Under the pieces are notes generated by a model that was not told the origin of the DNA, did no database searches, and saw only the letters and a list, made by a program, of their open reading frames with translations. A stretch of 64,000 nucleotides of DNA from Capillimicrobium parvum (lineage in GTDB: Bacteria; Actinomycetota; Thermoleophilia; Solirubrobacterales; Solirubrobacteraceae): assembly GCF_021172045.1 (NCBI RefSeq), contig NZ_CP087164.1:930001-994000 (forward strand), read 5' to 3'. Below, in pieces: positions 26,086-38,889 of the stretch. A program made the translations under genes and the position numbers. Numbering within the stretch: position 1 is the first letter of the stretch; the number at the start of each line of letters is the position of its first letter.

Positions 26086-27245
26086 CGCGACGGGCTCCCT
26101 TCGGGGGTCTGGCCGGGCTGGCCCGGCTCCGCGCCGGGCTGGCCGGCACCGGTCGCGGCGGTCGCGGGGGGCGTCTCGGCGCCGTCCACGTCCTCGTCGT
26201 AGCCCGTGATGTAGAGGTTGAGCTCGAGGCGCTCGTCGCGGCCCTCGATCTTCTTGTAGATCCGCTGGACGGCGTTGAGGTCCGCCTTGGGGATCTTGTG
26301 GCCGAGCAGCGCGCCCTTGATCGACACCTTGCGGCGCATGACCGCCTTGGTGATCGCGGGAAGCGAGTCCAGGAGCTCCGCGCCCGCCTTCGGGTGGAAC
26401 TTGCCGAACCAGGAGTCGCCGCCGTAGGAGCGCGGCAGCAGCTCGGCCTCGTGCAGCAGCCCGTAGTCCTTGATCAGCGTCACGAACGCCGACTCGTGGC
26501 GCTCGCCGTTGTTGCGGTCCTTGATGTGGTGGTCGTTCCCGGCGCGGCGGCGCAGGCGCATGATCTGGCTCATCGGCGCCACGCCCTTCGGGCACGCGTC
26601 GATGCACTTGAAGCAGTGGGTGCAGTCGTAGATGCCGTGCGGGTCCTCGGCGAGGTCCTGCAGACGCTCGAACTGCTGCGCGTCGCGCGGGTCGCCGACG
26701 AACCGGTAGGCCTTCGCCGAGGCGGCCGGGCCCACGAACAGCGGGTCGACCTCCATCGACAGGCAGTCCGACACGCACGCGCCGCACTGGATGCACGCCA
26801 TCGACTGCGTGATGTCGACCATCGACTCGCGCGGGACGACGTACTCGCGCTCCGGGATCGGCTCCTTGTTGATGAGCCACGGCGTGACGCGGTGGATCTT
26901 CTTCCAGTGGACCGCGTCCATGTCGACGATCAGGTCCTTGATGACGGGCATGTTGCCCATCGGCTCGACCTCGATGACGCCGTCGCGGGCACCACGCAGG
27001 GCGTGGTCGAGGTGCGTGTGGCAGGCCAGGCCGGGCTGGCCGTTGATCCGCACGCCGCAGGAGCCGCAGATCGCCGCCTTGCACGAGCAGCGGATGCCGA
27101 TCGACCCGTCGAAGCGCGCCTTCGCCTGCAGGATGCCCTCGAGCACCGAACGGTGCGGCTCGAGATCGATCGTGTGCTCGTCCCAGTAGGGCGCGGCGCC
27201 GGACTCGGGGTCGTAGCGACGCAGGCGCAGGGTGAATTCAGCCAT
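26082..27245 (-). CDS. sdhB: Succinate dehydrogenase iron-sulfur subunit
   Basis: A 387-residue subunit with three Fe-S centres: the 2Fe-2S set IRCSCKAAICGSCGVRINGQ with a later CHTHLDH, and two ferredoxin-like groups CIQCGACVSDC and CTHCFKCIDACPKG. It is about 130 residues longer than usual SdhB; the extension after residue 240 (including HHIKDRNNGERHESAF) is shared by the SdhE-type enzymes, and the end is a Gly/Pro/Gln-rich tail. It transfers electrons from FAD in SdhA to the CCG subunit. Confidence 0.93.
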   Translation of the reverse strand: MAEFTLRLRRYDPESGAAPYWDEHTIDLEPHRSVLEGILQAKARFDGSIGIRCSCKAAICGSCGVRINGQPGLACHTHLDHALRGARDGVIEVEPMGNMPVIKDLIVDMDAVHWKKIHRVTPWLINKEPIPEREYVVPRESMVDITQSMACIQCGACVSDCLSMEVDPLFVGPAASAKAYRFVGDPRDAQQFERLQDLAEDPHGIYDCTHCFKCIDACPKGVAPMSQIMRLRRRAGNDHHIKDRNNGERHESAFVTLIKDYGLLHEAELLPRSYGGDSWFGKFHPKAGAELLDSLPAITKAVMRRKVSIKGALLGHKIPKADLNAVQRIYKKIEGRDERLELNLYITGYDEDVDGAETPPATAATGAGQPGAEPGQPGQTPEGSPSR

Positions 27246-27248
27246 GGT

Positions 27249-28946
27249 CTAGTACTTGCGCTCCTCGGGCTGCCACTGGGTGAACGTCACCTCGGAGTAC
27301 GAGATGTGAGGCGTGTCATCCCCGTTGCGGCTGATGTCGATGTGCTTGAGCCACTCGTCGTCGTTGCGCTCCGGGTAGTCGGTCCGGAACTGCGCGCCGC
27401 GCGACTCCTTGCGCTCGATGGCGGCCACCACGGTCGCCTCCGAGCAGTCGAGCATGTAGCCCAGCTCGATCGCGCCGAGGACGTCCTGGTTGAACACCGT
27501 GCCGCGATCGTCGATGTAGGCGGTCTTCGCCTCCTCCTTGAGGCGGCGGACCACCTCGTGGGCGTGCTGGAGCTTGGCCTCGTCGCGGAACACGGCGACG
27601 TTGTCGTTCATCGTGGTGCCGAGCTCGTCCTTGATCTCCGAGATGCGGCGTCCTTCGCGTGGGCGCGCGATGATCGAGGCGATCTCGGCCGCGTCGTCGC
27701 GCATCTGCGCCTCGGAGGCCGCCGGCATCGGCAGCCCGGCGGCGCGCGCGGCGGCGTGCTCGCCGGAGCGGCGGCCGAAGATGAGCGTGTCGAGCAGCGA
27801 GTTGGCGCCCAGGCGGTTGCCGCCGTGGACGGAGACGCAGGCGACCTCGCCGGCGGCGTAGAGCCCGGGGACCCCGGGGACCTGGCCGTCGACGTCGGTC
27901 TTGACGCCGCCCATGATGTAGTGCTGGCCGGGGCGGATCATGATCGGCTCGGCGGTGATGTCGACGCCCGCGAAGTCCTTGCCGATGTTGACGATCTCGC
28001 GCAGCGCCTCGAGCGTGCGCTTCTTCGGCACGACGGTGATGTCGAGGTAGATGCCCTCGCCGTTGGGCCCGACGCCGCGGCCCTCGTTGATCTCGGTCTG
28101 CTCGGCGCGGGAGACGACGTCGCGCGAGGCGAGCTCCATCTTGTTCGGCGCGTACTTCTCCATGAAGCGCTCGCCGGCCGCGTTGAGCAGGTGCGCACCC
28201 TCGCCGCGCGCGCCCTCGGTGATGAGGAAGCCGTTCTCGACCAGCGTCGTCGGGTGGTACTGGATCATCTCCATGTCCATGATCGGCGCGCCGGCCCGGT
28301 AGGCCTGGGCGATGCCGTCGCCGGTGCAGATGAGCCCGTTCGTCGTCGGCTTGAAGCACTGTCCCGCACCGCCGGACGCGAGGATCACGTTCTTGGCCGA
28401 GAAGGTCTCCATGACGCCCGTGCGGATGTCGCGCGCCACGACGCCGACGCAGGCGCCGTCGTCGTCGAGCACGAGGGAGGTGGTGAACCACTCCTCGTAG
28501 CGGTCGACCCGGTCGCTGTACTTCATGATCTGCTCGTACAGGACGTGCAGGATCGCCTGACCGGTGATGTCGGCCACGTAGGCGGTGCGCTTCATCGAGG
28601 CGCCGCCGAACGCGCGCAGGTCGAGCTCGCCGGTCTCGTTGCGGTGGAACGTGACGCCGATGTGCTCGAGGTGCATGACCTCCTTGGGCGCCTCGCTGCA
28701 CATGATCTCGATCGCGTCCTGGTCGCCCAGGAAGTCGGACCCCTTCACCGTGTCGTACGCGTGCGAGCGCCAGTCGTCGGCGACGTTGATCGCGGCGTTG
28801 ATGCCGCCGGCGGCGGCGACCGAGTGTGAGCGGACCGGGTGGACCTTGCTCATGATGGCCACCGTCGCGCCGGCGTCGGCCGCGGCGAGGGCGGCCCGCT
28901 GGCCGGCGAGGCCGGCTCCGATGATGAGGACGTCATGTGCGGGCAT
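27249..28946 (-). CDS. sdhA: Succinate dehydrogenase/fumarate reductase flavoprotein subunit
   Basis: A 565-residue flavoprotein that oxidises succinate to fumarate. ATG 28946 gives MPAHDVLIIGAGLAGQRAAL, the FAD-binding Rossmann start. HSVAAAGGIN is the covalent FAD attachment region, and the substrate site contains HPTTL, EGARGEGA and HGGNRLGANSLLD; the late arginine region is in RTDYPERND. The sdhB start follows the sdhA stop by three bases, so the operon order is sdhA-sdhB-sdhE-small protein. No sdhC or sdhD is present. Confidence 0.95.
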   Translation of the reverse strand: MPAHDVLIIGAGLAGQRAALAAADAGATVAIMSKVHPVRSHSVAAAGGINAAINVADDWRSHAYDTVKGSDFLGDQDAIEIMCSEAPKEVMHLEHIGVTFHRNETGELDLRAFGGASMKRTAYVADITGQAILHVLYEQIMKYSDRVDRYEEWFTTSLVLDDDGACVGVVARDIRTGVMETFSAKNVILASGGAGQCFKPTTNGLICTGDGIAQAYRAGAPIMDMEMIQYHPTTLVENGFLITEGARGEGAHLLNAAGERFMEKYAPNKMELASRDVVSRAEQTEINEGRGVGPNGEGIYLDITVVPKKRTLEALREIVNIGKDFAGVDITAEPIMIRPGQHYIMGGVKTDVDGQVPGVPGLYAAGEVACVSVHGGNRLGANSLLDTLIFGRRSGEHAAARAAGLPMPAASEAQMRDDAAEIASIIARPREGRRISEIKDELGTTMNDNVAVFRDEAKLQHAHEVVRRLKEEAKTAYIDDRGTVFNQDVLGAIELGYMLDCSEATVVAAIERKESRGAQFRTDYPERNDDEWLKHIDISRNGDDTPHISYSEVTFTQWQPEERKY

Positions 28947-29034
28947 TGAGGGGCGGACCATATCGCTCCGCGCCCCGAAAACACCGCTTCGGGCGCCCTT
29001 CCACACCCCCGTTCAGGGGATGCATTGCGCCCGA

Positions 29035-29994
29035 TCAGGGGATGTCGCGCCCGGACCGGTACTCGCTGGGGGAGCAGCCGTAGGCGCTGCGGAACAGGCG
29101 GCTGAAGTGCTCCGCGCGCGTGAAGCCCCAGTCGGCGGCGATCCGCGAGAGCGACTCGTGCCCCAGGGCCGGGTCGCGCAGGTCCTGCCGGCAGCGCTCG
29201 AGGCGCTGATGGCGGATGTACTCCGACACGCCGACGTCCTCGGTCTCGAAGAGCTTGTAGAGGTGGCGCTTGGAGACGTAGTGGGCCCGGGCGACCAGGT
29301 CCGGCGACAGGTCGTCGTCGCGCAGGTGCTCCTCGATGAACGCCTTGATCGCCGTGAGCTGCGTGTCGCGCTCGGTGCGCCCCACCGGCGGCTCGCCGTC
29401 CGGTCCGCGCGCGTACAGGGCGCTGACGAGGTCGACGACGCCCTCGCCGAGCTCGTCGCAGCGGGCGGGCAGCTCGCCCCGGGATGCGCGCGCGGTCAGC
29501 GCCCGCAGGAACGGGCCGATGACGTCGGCGATCCCGCTGTCGCCCGCGATCCGCGTCGCCGTCCGGCCCTCCATGCGCCGCAGCGACAGCCGGAACAGGT
29601 TGCGCGGGAAGACGAAGATCGCCATCTCGAACGGCGCCATCCCGCGGACCGAGTACGGCCGCGACGACTCGTAGAGCGTCATGTCGCCCGGGCGCAGGTG
29701 CGCGACGCGGTCCTGCTGGCTGATGACCGACGAGCCGCGCAGCTGGAGGCTGAGCTTGAAGACCTCGGGGTCATAGGCCGCGATGTGGCGGGCGCTGCGG
29801 TGGACCGAGTGGCCGGTCGCGGCGAGGTCCGTCAGCTGCACGGCGCCCAGCGCGTGGGTGTCCATCCGGCCCCAGAACGGGGAGTCGGACACGGGCGCGC
29901 CCTCGAGCGGGGCGAACATCCGCGAGCTCGCGTCCGCCCAGTAGTCGAACCGCTCGTTGCGCTGCACCAGCGCGGTGCTGATGTGGACCGTCAT
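29035..29994 (-). CDS. AraC-family transcriptional regulator
   Basis: A 319-residue protein. The N-terminal 170 residues are the AraC_binding_2 sensor type (VQRNERFDYWADASSRMFAP ... SLQLRGSSVISQQDRVAHLR). The C-terminal double HTH is complete: LSPDLVARAHYVSKRHLYKL, then SRIAADWGFTRAEHFSRLFR and a final YGCSPSEYR. It is divergent from the aldehyde dehydrogenase/GMC oxidoreductase pair with 143 bases between, so it most likely activates those genes. In PEG- and choline-degrading bacteria similar gene sets have an AraC activator. Confidence 0.9.
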   Translation of the reverse strand: MTVHISTALVQRNERFDYWADASSRMFAPLEGAPVSDSPFWGRMDTHALGAVQLTDLAATGHSVHRSARHIAAYDPEVFKLSLQLRGSSVISQQDRVAHLRPGDMTLYESSRPYSVRGMAPFEMAIFVFPRNLFRLSLRRMEGRTATRIAGDSGIADVIGPFLRALTARASRGELPARCDELGEGVVDLVSALYARGPDGEPPVGRTERDTQLTAIKAFIEEHLRDDDLSPDLVARAHYVSKRHLYKLFETEDVGVSEYIRHQRLERCRQDLRDPALGHESLSRIAADWGFTRAEHFSRLFRSAYGCSPSEYRSGRDIP

Positions 29995-30137
29995 GCCGCT
30001 CCCCCTCTCCTCCGGTCCGCCAGTGAGTACCGCACCCGCCGGGCGATGTCCAGCGCCAACCGGGTCGTGCAGGCGCGGTCAACCGCCGTGCGCGCCCCGT
30101 CAAGCCCGCGCTTCCGGCCGTCCATACGTTCGCCGCC

Positions 30138-31583
30138 ATGCCCCGAGAGCAACTGCTGATCGCCGGCGAGTGGCGGCCGAGCGCGGACGGCGCGCAGTTC
30201 GAGACGACCGACCCGTCCAGCGGCGAGCTGCTCGCCGTCTGCGCGGAGGCGGGCGACGCCGACGTCGACGACGCGGTGCAGGCCGCCCGCGCGGCGCTCG
30301 GGTCGCCCGCGTGGTCGAGCATGCTCCCGGCCGCACGCGCGCGGCTGCTGTGGCGGGTCGCCGACCTCATCGAGGCCAACGGCGACGAGCTGGCCGAGCT
30401 CGAGACGCGCGACCAGGGGCAGCCGCTCGCGGTCTCCCGCGCGATCAGTGTGCCCTCGGCGGCCGAGCACTTCCGCTACTACGCGGGGTGGTGCACGAAG
30501 ATCGAGGGCTCGGTGCCCGCGGTCGGCATCCCGCAGGTCATGGCCTACACCCGCCGCGAGCCCGTCGGCGTGTGCGCGCTCATCACGCCGTGGAACTTCC
30601 CGCTGATGATCGCGGCCTGGAAGCTCGCGCCCGCCCTCGCGTGCGCCAACGCCGCCATCCTCAAGCCCGCCGAGCAGACCCCCCTGACGTCGCTGCGCCT
30701 GTGCGAGCTCATCGCGGAGGCGGGCGTCCCGCGCGGCGTCGTGAACTGCCTCACCGGCGGTCCCGCCGTGGGCCGGGCGCTCAGCGGCCATCCCGGCGTC
30801 GACAAGGTCTCCTTCACGGGCTCGACCGAGGCCGGCCGCGAGATCGTCCGGGCGTCCGCGGGCAACCTCAAGCGGGTGACGCTCGAGCTCGGCGGCAAGG
30901 CGCCGAGCATCGTCGCGCGCGACGCCGACATCGACGCCGCCGTGGCCGGCTGCGCCCAGGGCGGCCTGCTCAACAGCGGCCAGGTCTGCGCCGCGTACTC
31001 GCGCTTCTACGTCGACTCCGCGCGCCACGACGAGTTCGTCGAGAAGCTGGCGCGGGCGGCCGGGGCGCTGCAGCTCGGGCCCGGCCTGCACCCGAGCACC
31101 GAGCTGGGCCCGCTGGTCTCCGACGCGCACCGCACGAGCGTCGAGCGCCACGTCCGGGCCGCCATCGCGTCGGGCGCCGACCTCATCACGGGCGGCGAGC
31201 GCGTCGACGGTCCGCTCGACGGCGGCCACTTCTTCGAGCCGACCGTCTTCGCCGGCGTCACCGACGACATGGCGATCGCGCGCGAGGAGGTCTTCGGGCC
31301 CGTGCTGAGCGTCCTGCGCTACGACGACGAGGACGAGCTGCCCGGCCGCGCGAACGACACCGACTACGGGCTGGCCGCCGCGATCTGGACGCGCGACGTC
31401 GCCCGCGCCCACGAGCTGGCGGCGGGCATCGACGCGGGCGCGGTGTACGTCAACATGCTTCCGGTGCCCGACGCGGCGGTGCCGTGGGGCGGGCGCAAGA
31501 CGAGCGGATGGGGGCGGGAGATGGGTCCGGACGCGATCGACGCCTACACGGAGCGCAAGTCGGTCTTCGTGGCGCTGTCATGA
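30138..31583 (+). CDS. NAD(P)-dependent aldehyde dehydrogenase
   Basis: A 481-residue aldehyde dehydrogenase of standard length. Conserved elements: ITPWNFPLMIAAWKLAPALA, the NAD-binding FTGSTEAGR, the general base in LELGGKAPS and the catalytic cysteine in NSGQVCAA, then EEVFGPVLSV. It oxidises an aldehyde to the acid. The adjacent GMC alcohol oxidoreductase overlaps by four bases and would supply the aldehyde, as in BetB/BetA or PEG-degrading pairs. The actual alcohol is unknown. Confidence 0.93.
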   Translation: MPREQLLIAGEWRPSADGAQFETTDPSSGELLAVCAEAGDADVDDAVQAARAALGSPAWSSMLPAARARLLWRVADLIEANGDELAELETRDQGQPLAVSRAISVPSAAEHFRYYAGWCTKIEGSVPAVGIPQVMAYTRREPVGVCALITPWNFPLMIAAWKLAPALACANAAILKPAEQTPLTSLRLCELIAEAGVPRGVVNCLTGGPAVGRALSGHPGVDKVSFTGSTEAGREIVRASAGNLKRVTLELGGKAPSIVARDADIDAAVAGCAQGGLLNSGQVCAAYSRFYVDSARHDEFVEKLARAAGALQLGPGLHPSTELGPLVSDAHRTSVERHVRAAIASGADLITGGERVDGPLDGGHFFEPTVFAGVTDDMAIAREEVFGPVLSVLRYDDEDELPGRANDTDYGLAAAIWTRDVARAHELAAGIDAGAVYVNMLPVPDAAVPWGGRKTSGWGREMGPDAIDAYTERKSVFVALS

Positions 31584-33121
31584 GCAGCGACTACGTGGTG
31601 GTGGGCGCCGGCTCGGCCGGCTCGGTGGTGGCGCGCCGGCTGCTCGACGCGGGGGCGACCGTGACGCTGCTCGAGGCGGGCGGCGCGGACGTCCTGCCCG
31701 CGATCCACGAGCCCGGCCGCGCGCACGAGCTGTGGTTCTCCGAGGTCGACTGGGGGTACATGACCGAGCCCCAGCAGGCGTGCGCGGGGCGGCAGCTGCA
31801 CTGGCCGCGCGGCAAGGTGCTGGGCGGGTCGGGCGCGCTGAACGGGATGATCTACGTGCGCGGCAACCGCGCCGACTACGACGCCTGGTCGATGCTCGGC
31901 TGCCCCGGCTGGAGCTACGAGGACGTGCTGCCGTACTTCAAGCGCTCCGAGGACTTCGACGCGGGCGAGAGCGAGTACCACGGCACGGGCGGACCGCTGC
32001 GCGTGATCTCGCAGTACGACCCGCATCCGCTGACGCGGGCGATGGTCGACGCGTCGGTCGAGTCGGGCCTGGCGTTCAACGCGGACTGCAACGCCGCCGA
32101 GCAGGACGGCGTCGGCTTCTGCCACCTCACGATCCGCGACGGGCGCCGCGAGTCGGGCGCGAGCGCGTTCGTGACCCCGGCCTCCGGCGACCCGCGGCTC
32201 ACCGTCGTGCTCAACGCCGCCGCTCGCCGGCTGTGCTTCGACGGCACGCGCTGCACCGGTGTCGAGGTCGAGCGCGACGGACGCTCCGAGACCATCGAGG
32301 CGGGCGTCGAGGTCGTCGTCTGCGGGGGCGCGATCGGCTCGCCGGAGCTGCTCCTGCGCTCGGGCGTGGGTCCCGCCGACGCGCTGCTCGACGTCGGGAT
32401 CGGCGTGCGCTGCGACCTGCCCGGGGTCGGCGAGAACCTCCACGACCACCTGCTCTCGCCGGTGATCGCCGCCGCGGCGCGTCCCGTGCCGGAGTGCCTG
32501 CCGGGCCTGCAGCAGCTGCACATGCAGCTCTTCTGGCGCAGCCGCGGCGGCCTTGCGGCGCCCGACACGCAGCCGATCGGCTTCCACGTGCCGATGTACG
32601 ACCCGGCCTGGATGGACGGGCCGGCCGACGGCTTCACGCTCATGGGCGGCCTGATCCGCCCGGCCAGCCGCGGCCGGCTGTGGCTGCGCTCCGACGACCC
32701 CGCCGAGCCGCCGGCCATGGACCCGCGCACGCTCAGCCGCGCCGTCGACCTCGAGACGCTGACCGACTCCGTCGAGATGTGCCGCGAGATCCTCCGGCAG
32801 CCGGCGCTCGCCGAGTGGACGGATCGCGAGCTCTATCCCGGGCCGCGGGTGCGCACCCGCGACGAGCTGCGCGACTACGTGCGGCGCACGGCGATCACGT
32901 ACCACCACCAGGTCGGGACGTGCCGGATGGGGGCGGGCGACGACGCCGTCGTGGACGCCGACCTGCGCGTCCACGGCGTCGAGGGGCTGCGCGTGGCGGA
33001 CGCCTCGGTCATGCCGTTCGTCACGTCGGGCAACACGAACGCGCCCTCGCTGATGATCGGCGAGAAGGCCGCGGCCGCCATCCTCGCCGCGGCGGGCACG
33101 GAGATCAGCGCGTCGGCGTGA
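31580..33121 (+). CDS. GMC-family FAD-dependent alcohol oxidoreductase
   Basis: A 513-residue glucose-methanol-choline oxidoreductase. SDYVVVGAGSAGSVVARRLL binds ADP of FAD; HWPRGKVLGGSGALNGMIYV is GMC signature 1 and CGGAIGSPELLLRSGVGP signature 2; the active-site histidine is in YHHQVGTCRMG and the second in SGNTNAPSLM (Asn, as in many members). It probably converts the alcohol substrate of the operon to its aldehyde. The ATG overlaps the aldehyde dehydrogenase stop (ATGA). Its last 17 bases overlap the convergent protease gene. Confidence 0.93.
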   Translation: MSSDYVVVGAGSAGSVVARRLLDAGATVTLLEAGGADVLPAIHEPGRAHELWFSEVDWGYMTEPQQACAGRQLHWPRGKVLGGSGALNGMIYVRGNRADYDAWSMLGCPGWSYEDVLPYFKRSEDFDAGESEYHGTGGPLRVISQYDPHPLTRAMVDASVESGLAFNADCNAAEQDGVGFCHLTIRDGRRESGASAFVTPASGDPRLTVVLNAAARRLCFDGTRCTGVEVERDGRSETIEAGVEVVVCGGAIGSPELLLRSGVGPADALLDVGIGVRCDLPGVGENLHDHLLSPVIAAAARPVPECLPGLQQLHMQLFWRSRGGLAAPDTQPIGFHVPMYDPAWMDGPADGFTLMGGLIRPASRGRLWLRSDDPAEPPAMDPRTLSRAVDLETLTDSVEMCREILRQPALAEWTDRELYPGPRVRTRDELRDYVRRTAITYHHQVGTCRMGAGDDAVVDADLRVHGVEGLRVADASVMPFVTSGNTNAPSLMIGEKAAAAILAAAGTEISASA

Positions 33122-34256
33122 GCGCCCGGCGGACCTGGTCGATCGTCACCACGCCGCGCAGGATGCCGTCGCGGTCGACGGCGAACACCGCGCCGAGGCT
33201 GCGCAGCCCCTCGGTGCCGATCAGCTCCTCCAGCGGCTCGTCGATGCCGATCTGCCAGCGCCACCCCTCCTCGCGGACCACCTCCCGGGCGGCCAGCGCG
33301 GGCTGGCCCGAGGCCAGGGTGCGCTCGACCGCCTCGCGATGCAGGACGCCGGCGTAGCGGCCGTCGGTCTCGGTCACGGCCACCCACGGCCAGCCGTGGG
33401 GGCCGAAGATCTGCTCGGAGGCGTCGATGACCGACATGTCGGCGGGGACGGTGAACGGATGCGGATCCATCACGTCGCCGACCGTGACGCCCTCGAGGCG
33501 CTCGTCGATGTCGCTCTGGACGACCGCGGCGCGCGCGGCCTGGGCGAGGAAGAGCGCGAGGACGGCGAGCCACAGGCCGTTGGCGACGTGCCCGCGCAGC
33601 ATCAGGTAGACGCCGAGGCCCGCCATCGCGTAGGCGATGATCTGGCCGCTGCGGCCGGCGAACCGGGTCGCCTTCGCCTTCTCGCCGGTGATCTTCCACG
33701 CGATCGCGCGGGCGATGCGCCCGCCGTCGAGCGGGAAGCCGGGCACGAGGTTGAAGACGAACAGCCCGGCGTTGATCGTCGCCAGCCAGGCGAGCAGCAC
33801 CAGCCCCGGCCTCGCGGTGGCCCCCCGGTCGAAGACGGCGGCGTCGACGAAGCGCTGGCCGTCGAGCGCCGCGCCGATGCCCACGCAGACCAGGACGATC
33901 AGCAGCGTCACGAAGGGACCGGCGGCGGCGATGCGGAACTCCTCGCCGGGGGAGTGCGAGTCGCGGCTCATCTTCGCGATCCCGCCGAAGAACCACAGGT
34001 CGATGCCCGTCACCTCGATGCCGTTGCGGCGGGCGATCAGCGCGTGCCCCAGCTCGTGGAGGATCAGCGAGACGAAGAACAGCAGCGCCGCGATGACCGC
34101 GACCGTGTAGGCCTGCGTGTCCGAGCCCCCGAGCACGTTCCGAAACGAGTCCGAGAGCAGGAAGATGAACAGGAACAGCACGATGAACCAGCTCGCGCTG
34201 ACGCCGATCCGGATCCCGAAGAGGCGGACGAGCTGGATTGAGCTGCCGGTCGGCAT
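33105..34256 (-). CDS. Site-2 (M50) metalloprotease with tandem CBS domains
   Basis: A 383-residue intramembrane zinc protease of the Rv2625c-like group. The zinc motif LILHELGHAL (His67, Glu68, His71) lies in a transmembrane segment and the second motif is FPLDGGRIARA with the Asp ligand; about six membrane helices in all. Residues about 245-383 hold two CBS domains (VGDVMDPHPFTVPADMSVID and GVVTIDQVRRALT at the end), which may sense nucleotides. Substrates usually include anti-sigma factors or signalling proteins; none can be named here. Confidence 0.88.
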   Translation of the reverse strand: MPTGSSIQLVRLFGIRIGVSASWFIVLFLFIFLLSDSFRNVLGGSDTQAYTVAVIAALLFFVSLILHELGHALIARRNGIEVTGIDLWFFGGIAKMSRDSHSPGEEFRIAAAGPFVTLLIVLVCVGIGAALDGQRFVDAAVFDRGATARPGLVLLAWLATINAGLFVFNLVPGFPLDGGRIARAIAWKITGEKAKATRFAGRSGQIIAYAMAGLGVYLMLRGHVANGLWLAVLALFLAQAARAAVVQSDIDERLEGVTVGDVMDPHPFTVPADMSVIDASEQIFGPHGWPWVAVTETDGRYAGVLHREAVERTLASGQPALAAREVVREEGWRWQIGIDEPLEELIGTEGLRSLGAVFAVDRDGILRGVVTIDQVRRALTPTR

Positions 34257-34297
34257 GCCCTGATGGTGCCACGTCCGCCGCGCGCGGCGGCCGGGCC

Positions 34298-35988
34298 CTA
34301 CCAGTCCGGCGCGTGGCGCTCGACGATCGCCCCTGCGTCGAGACCCGCCGGCAGCGTCCCGTAGGCCAGCCCGCCGTCGCCCGCCAGGCGCGTCGCGCAG
34401 AACGCGTCGGCCACCTCCGGCGGGCTGTGGCGCACGAGCAGCGAGCCCTGCAGCGCGAGCGCCATCCGCTCCACGACCCGGCGCGCCCGCGCCTCCAGCT
34501 CGGCGGGATCGGCGAACTCGGCCTTCAGCGCGGCGACGTGCGCGTCCAGGCGCGCGTCCGCGCCGGCGGCGAGCCCGACCTCGTCGAAGAAGACGCCGAG
34601 CGCGGCGGGCGTGCGGGCCAGCGCGCGCAGCACGTCGAGCGCGATCACGTTGCCCGAGCCCTCCCAGACCGACAGCAGCGGCTGTTCGCGGTACACGCGC
34701 GCCAGCGGCCACTCCTCGACGTAGCCGTTGCCGCCGAGGCACTCGAGCGCCTCGGCCGCGTGGCCGGGGCCGCGCTTGCAGATCCAGTACTTCGCGACCG
34801 CCGTGGCCAGGCGCTTGAACAGCACCGCGGCCTCGTCGGTCCCGGACTCGTCGTAGGCGCGGGCGAGGCGCATGGCGGTGACGGTCGCCGCCTCGGACTC
34901 GATCGCCAGGTCGGCGAGCACGTTGCGCATGAGCGGCTGCTCGACGAGCAGCTTGCCGAACGCGGCGCGGTGGCGGGCGTGGTGGATCGCCTGCTCGGTC
35001 GCGGTGCGCATGCCGGCGGTGGAGCCGAGCACGCAGTCCAGACGCGTGTGGCCGACCATCTCGATGATCGTCGGGACGCCGCGGCCCGGTTCGCCGACCA
35101 TCTGCGCGAACGCGCCGTGCAGCTCGATCTCCGAGCTCGCGTTGGACCAGTTGCCGAGCTTGTCCTTCAGGCGCTGGATGCGCATCGCGTTGCGCGCGCC
35201 GTCGGGCGTGATGCGCGGCATGGCGAAGCAGGAGAGTCCGTCGGAGGTCTGGGCGAGCACGAGGAACAGGTCGCTCATCGGCGCGCTGCAGAACCACTTG
35301 TGGCCGGTCAGCCGGTACGCGCCGTCGGCGGGCTCGGCGACCGTGATGTTCGCGCGCACGTCCGAGCCGCCCTGCTTCTCGGTCATGGCCATGCCGACGA
35401 TCGCGCTGGACTTCGCCCCGGGCGGATCCAGCCGCGGCTCGTAGCTCGTCGCGGTGATGCGCGGCTCCCACTCGGCCGCCAGCTCGGGCGCGGCGCGCAG
35501 CGCGGGGATCGCGGAGTAGGTCATCGAGATCGGGCAGCCGTGGCCGGGCTCGGTGCGCGACAGCGTCATGAACATTGCCGCGCGGGCGACGTGGGCTGCG
35601 CCGTCGCTGCAGGTCCCCCGATGAACCCGATCCCCGGGTTCGGCCGCCGGTGTGGGGGAAACCGCAGGCCTCCACGGCAGCGAGTGCAGCTCGTGCTCGA
35701 CCGCGAGCGCCATGAAGCGGTGGTACGCCGGGTGGTAGACGACCTCGTCGATGCGATGGCCGTAGCGGTCGAAGGCCTGCAGCTCGGGCCTGTGGCGGTT
35801 GGCGTCGCGCCCGGCCGCCAGCAGCTCGGCCGACCCGGCGAGCGCTCCCAGGGCGTGCGCACGGGGCTCGGCCCACGCCGCGCCCTCGCGGCGCAGCGCC
35901 TCGACGAGCGGGCGGTCCGCGCCGAAGGCGTCGTAGTCCTCGAGCGGGACGGACTGGTTGCGCGCCTCGGTCGTGCCGGTGGCGAAGG

Positions 35989-35995
<7 letters not shown>
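34298..35995 (-). CDS. AidB-like acyl-CoA dehydrogenase
   Basis: A 565-residue flavoprotein of the AidB subgroup. FMTLSRTEPGHGCPISMTYS aligns with the AidB hallmark, followed by GMAMTEKQGGSDVRANIT (FAD loop), LTGHKWFCSAPMSDLFLVLA, RTATEQAIHHARHRAAFGKL and the late ALECLGGNGYVEEWPLARVY and WEGSGNVIALDVLRAL. E. coli AidB binds DNA and has weak isovaleryl-CoA dehydrogenase activity in the alkylation response. It overlaps the upstream TetR gene by seven bases, so the regulator probably controls it. Confidence 0.9.
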
Positions 35996-38870
<2,875 letters not shown>

Positions 38871-38889
38871 GAGGACGCACGGGGCCCGC

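Noticed and set aside
26298-28829. Long plus-strand frame opposite sdhA/sdhB
   Set aside because: Antisense shadow; His/Asp/Arg-rich composition and no domain, while the minus-strand genes are certain.
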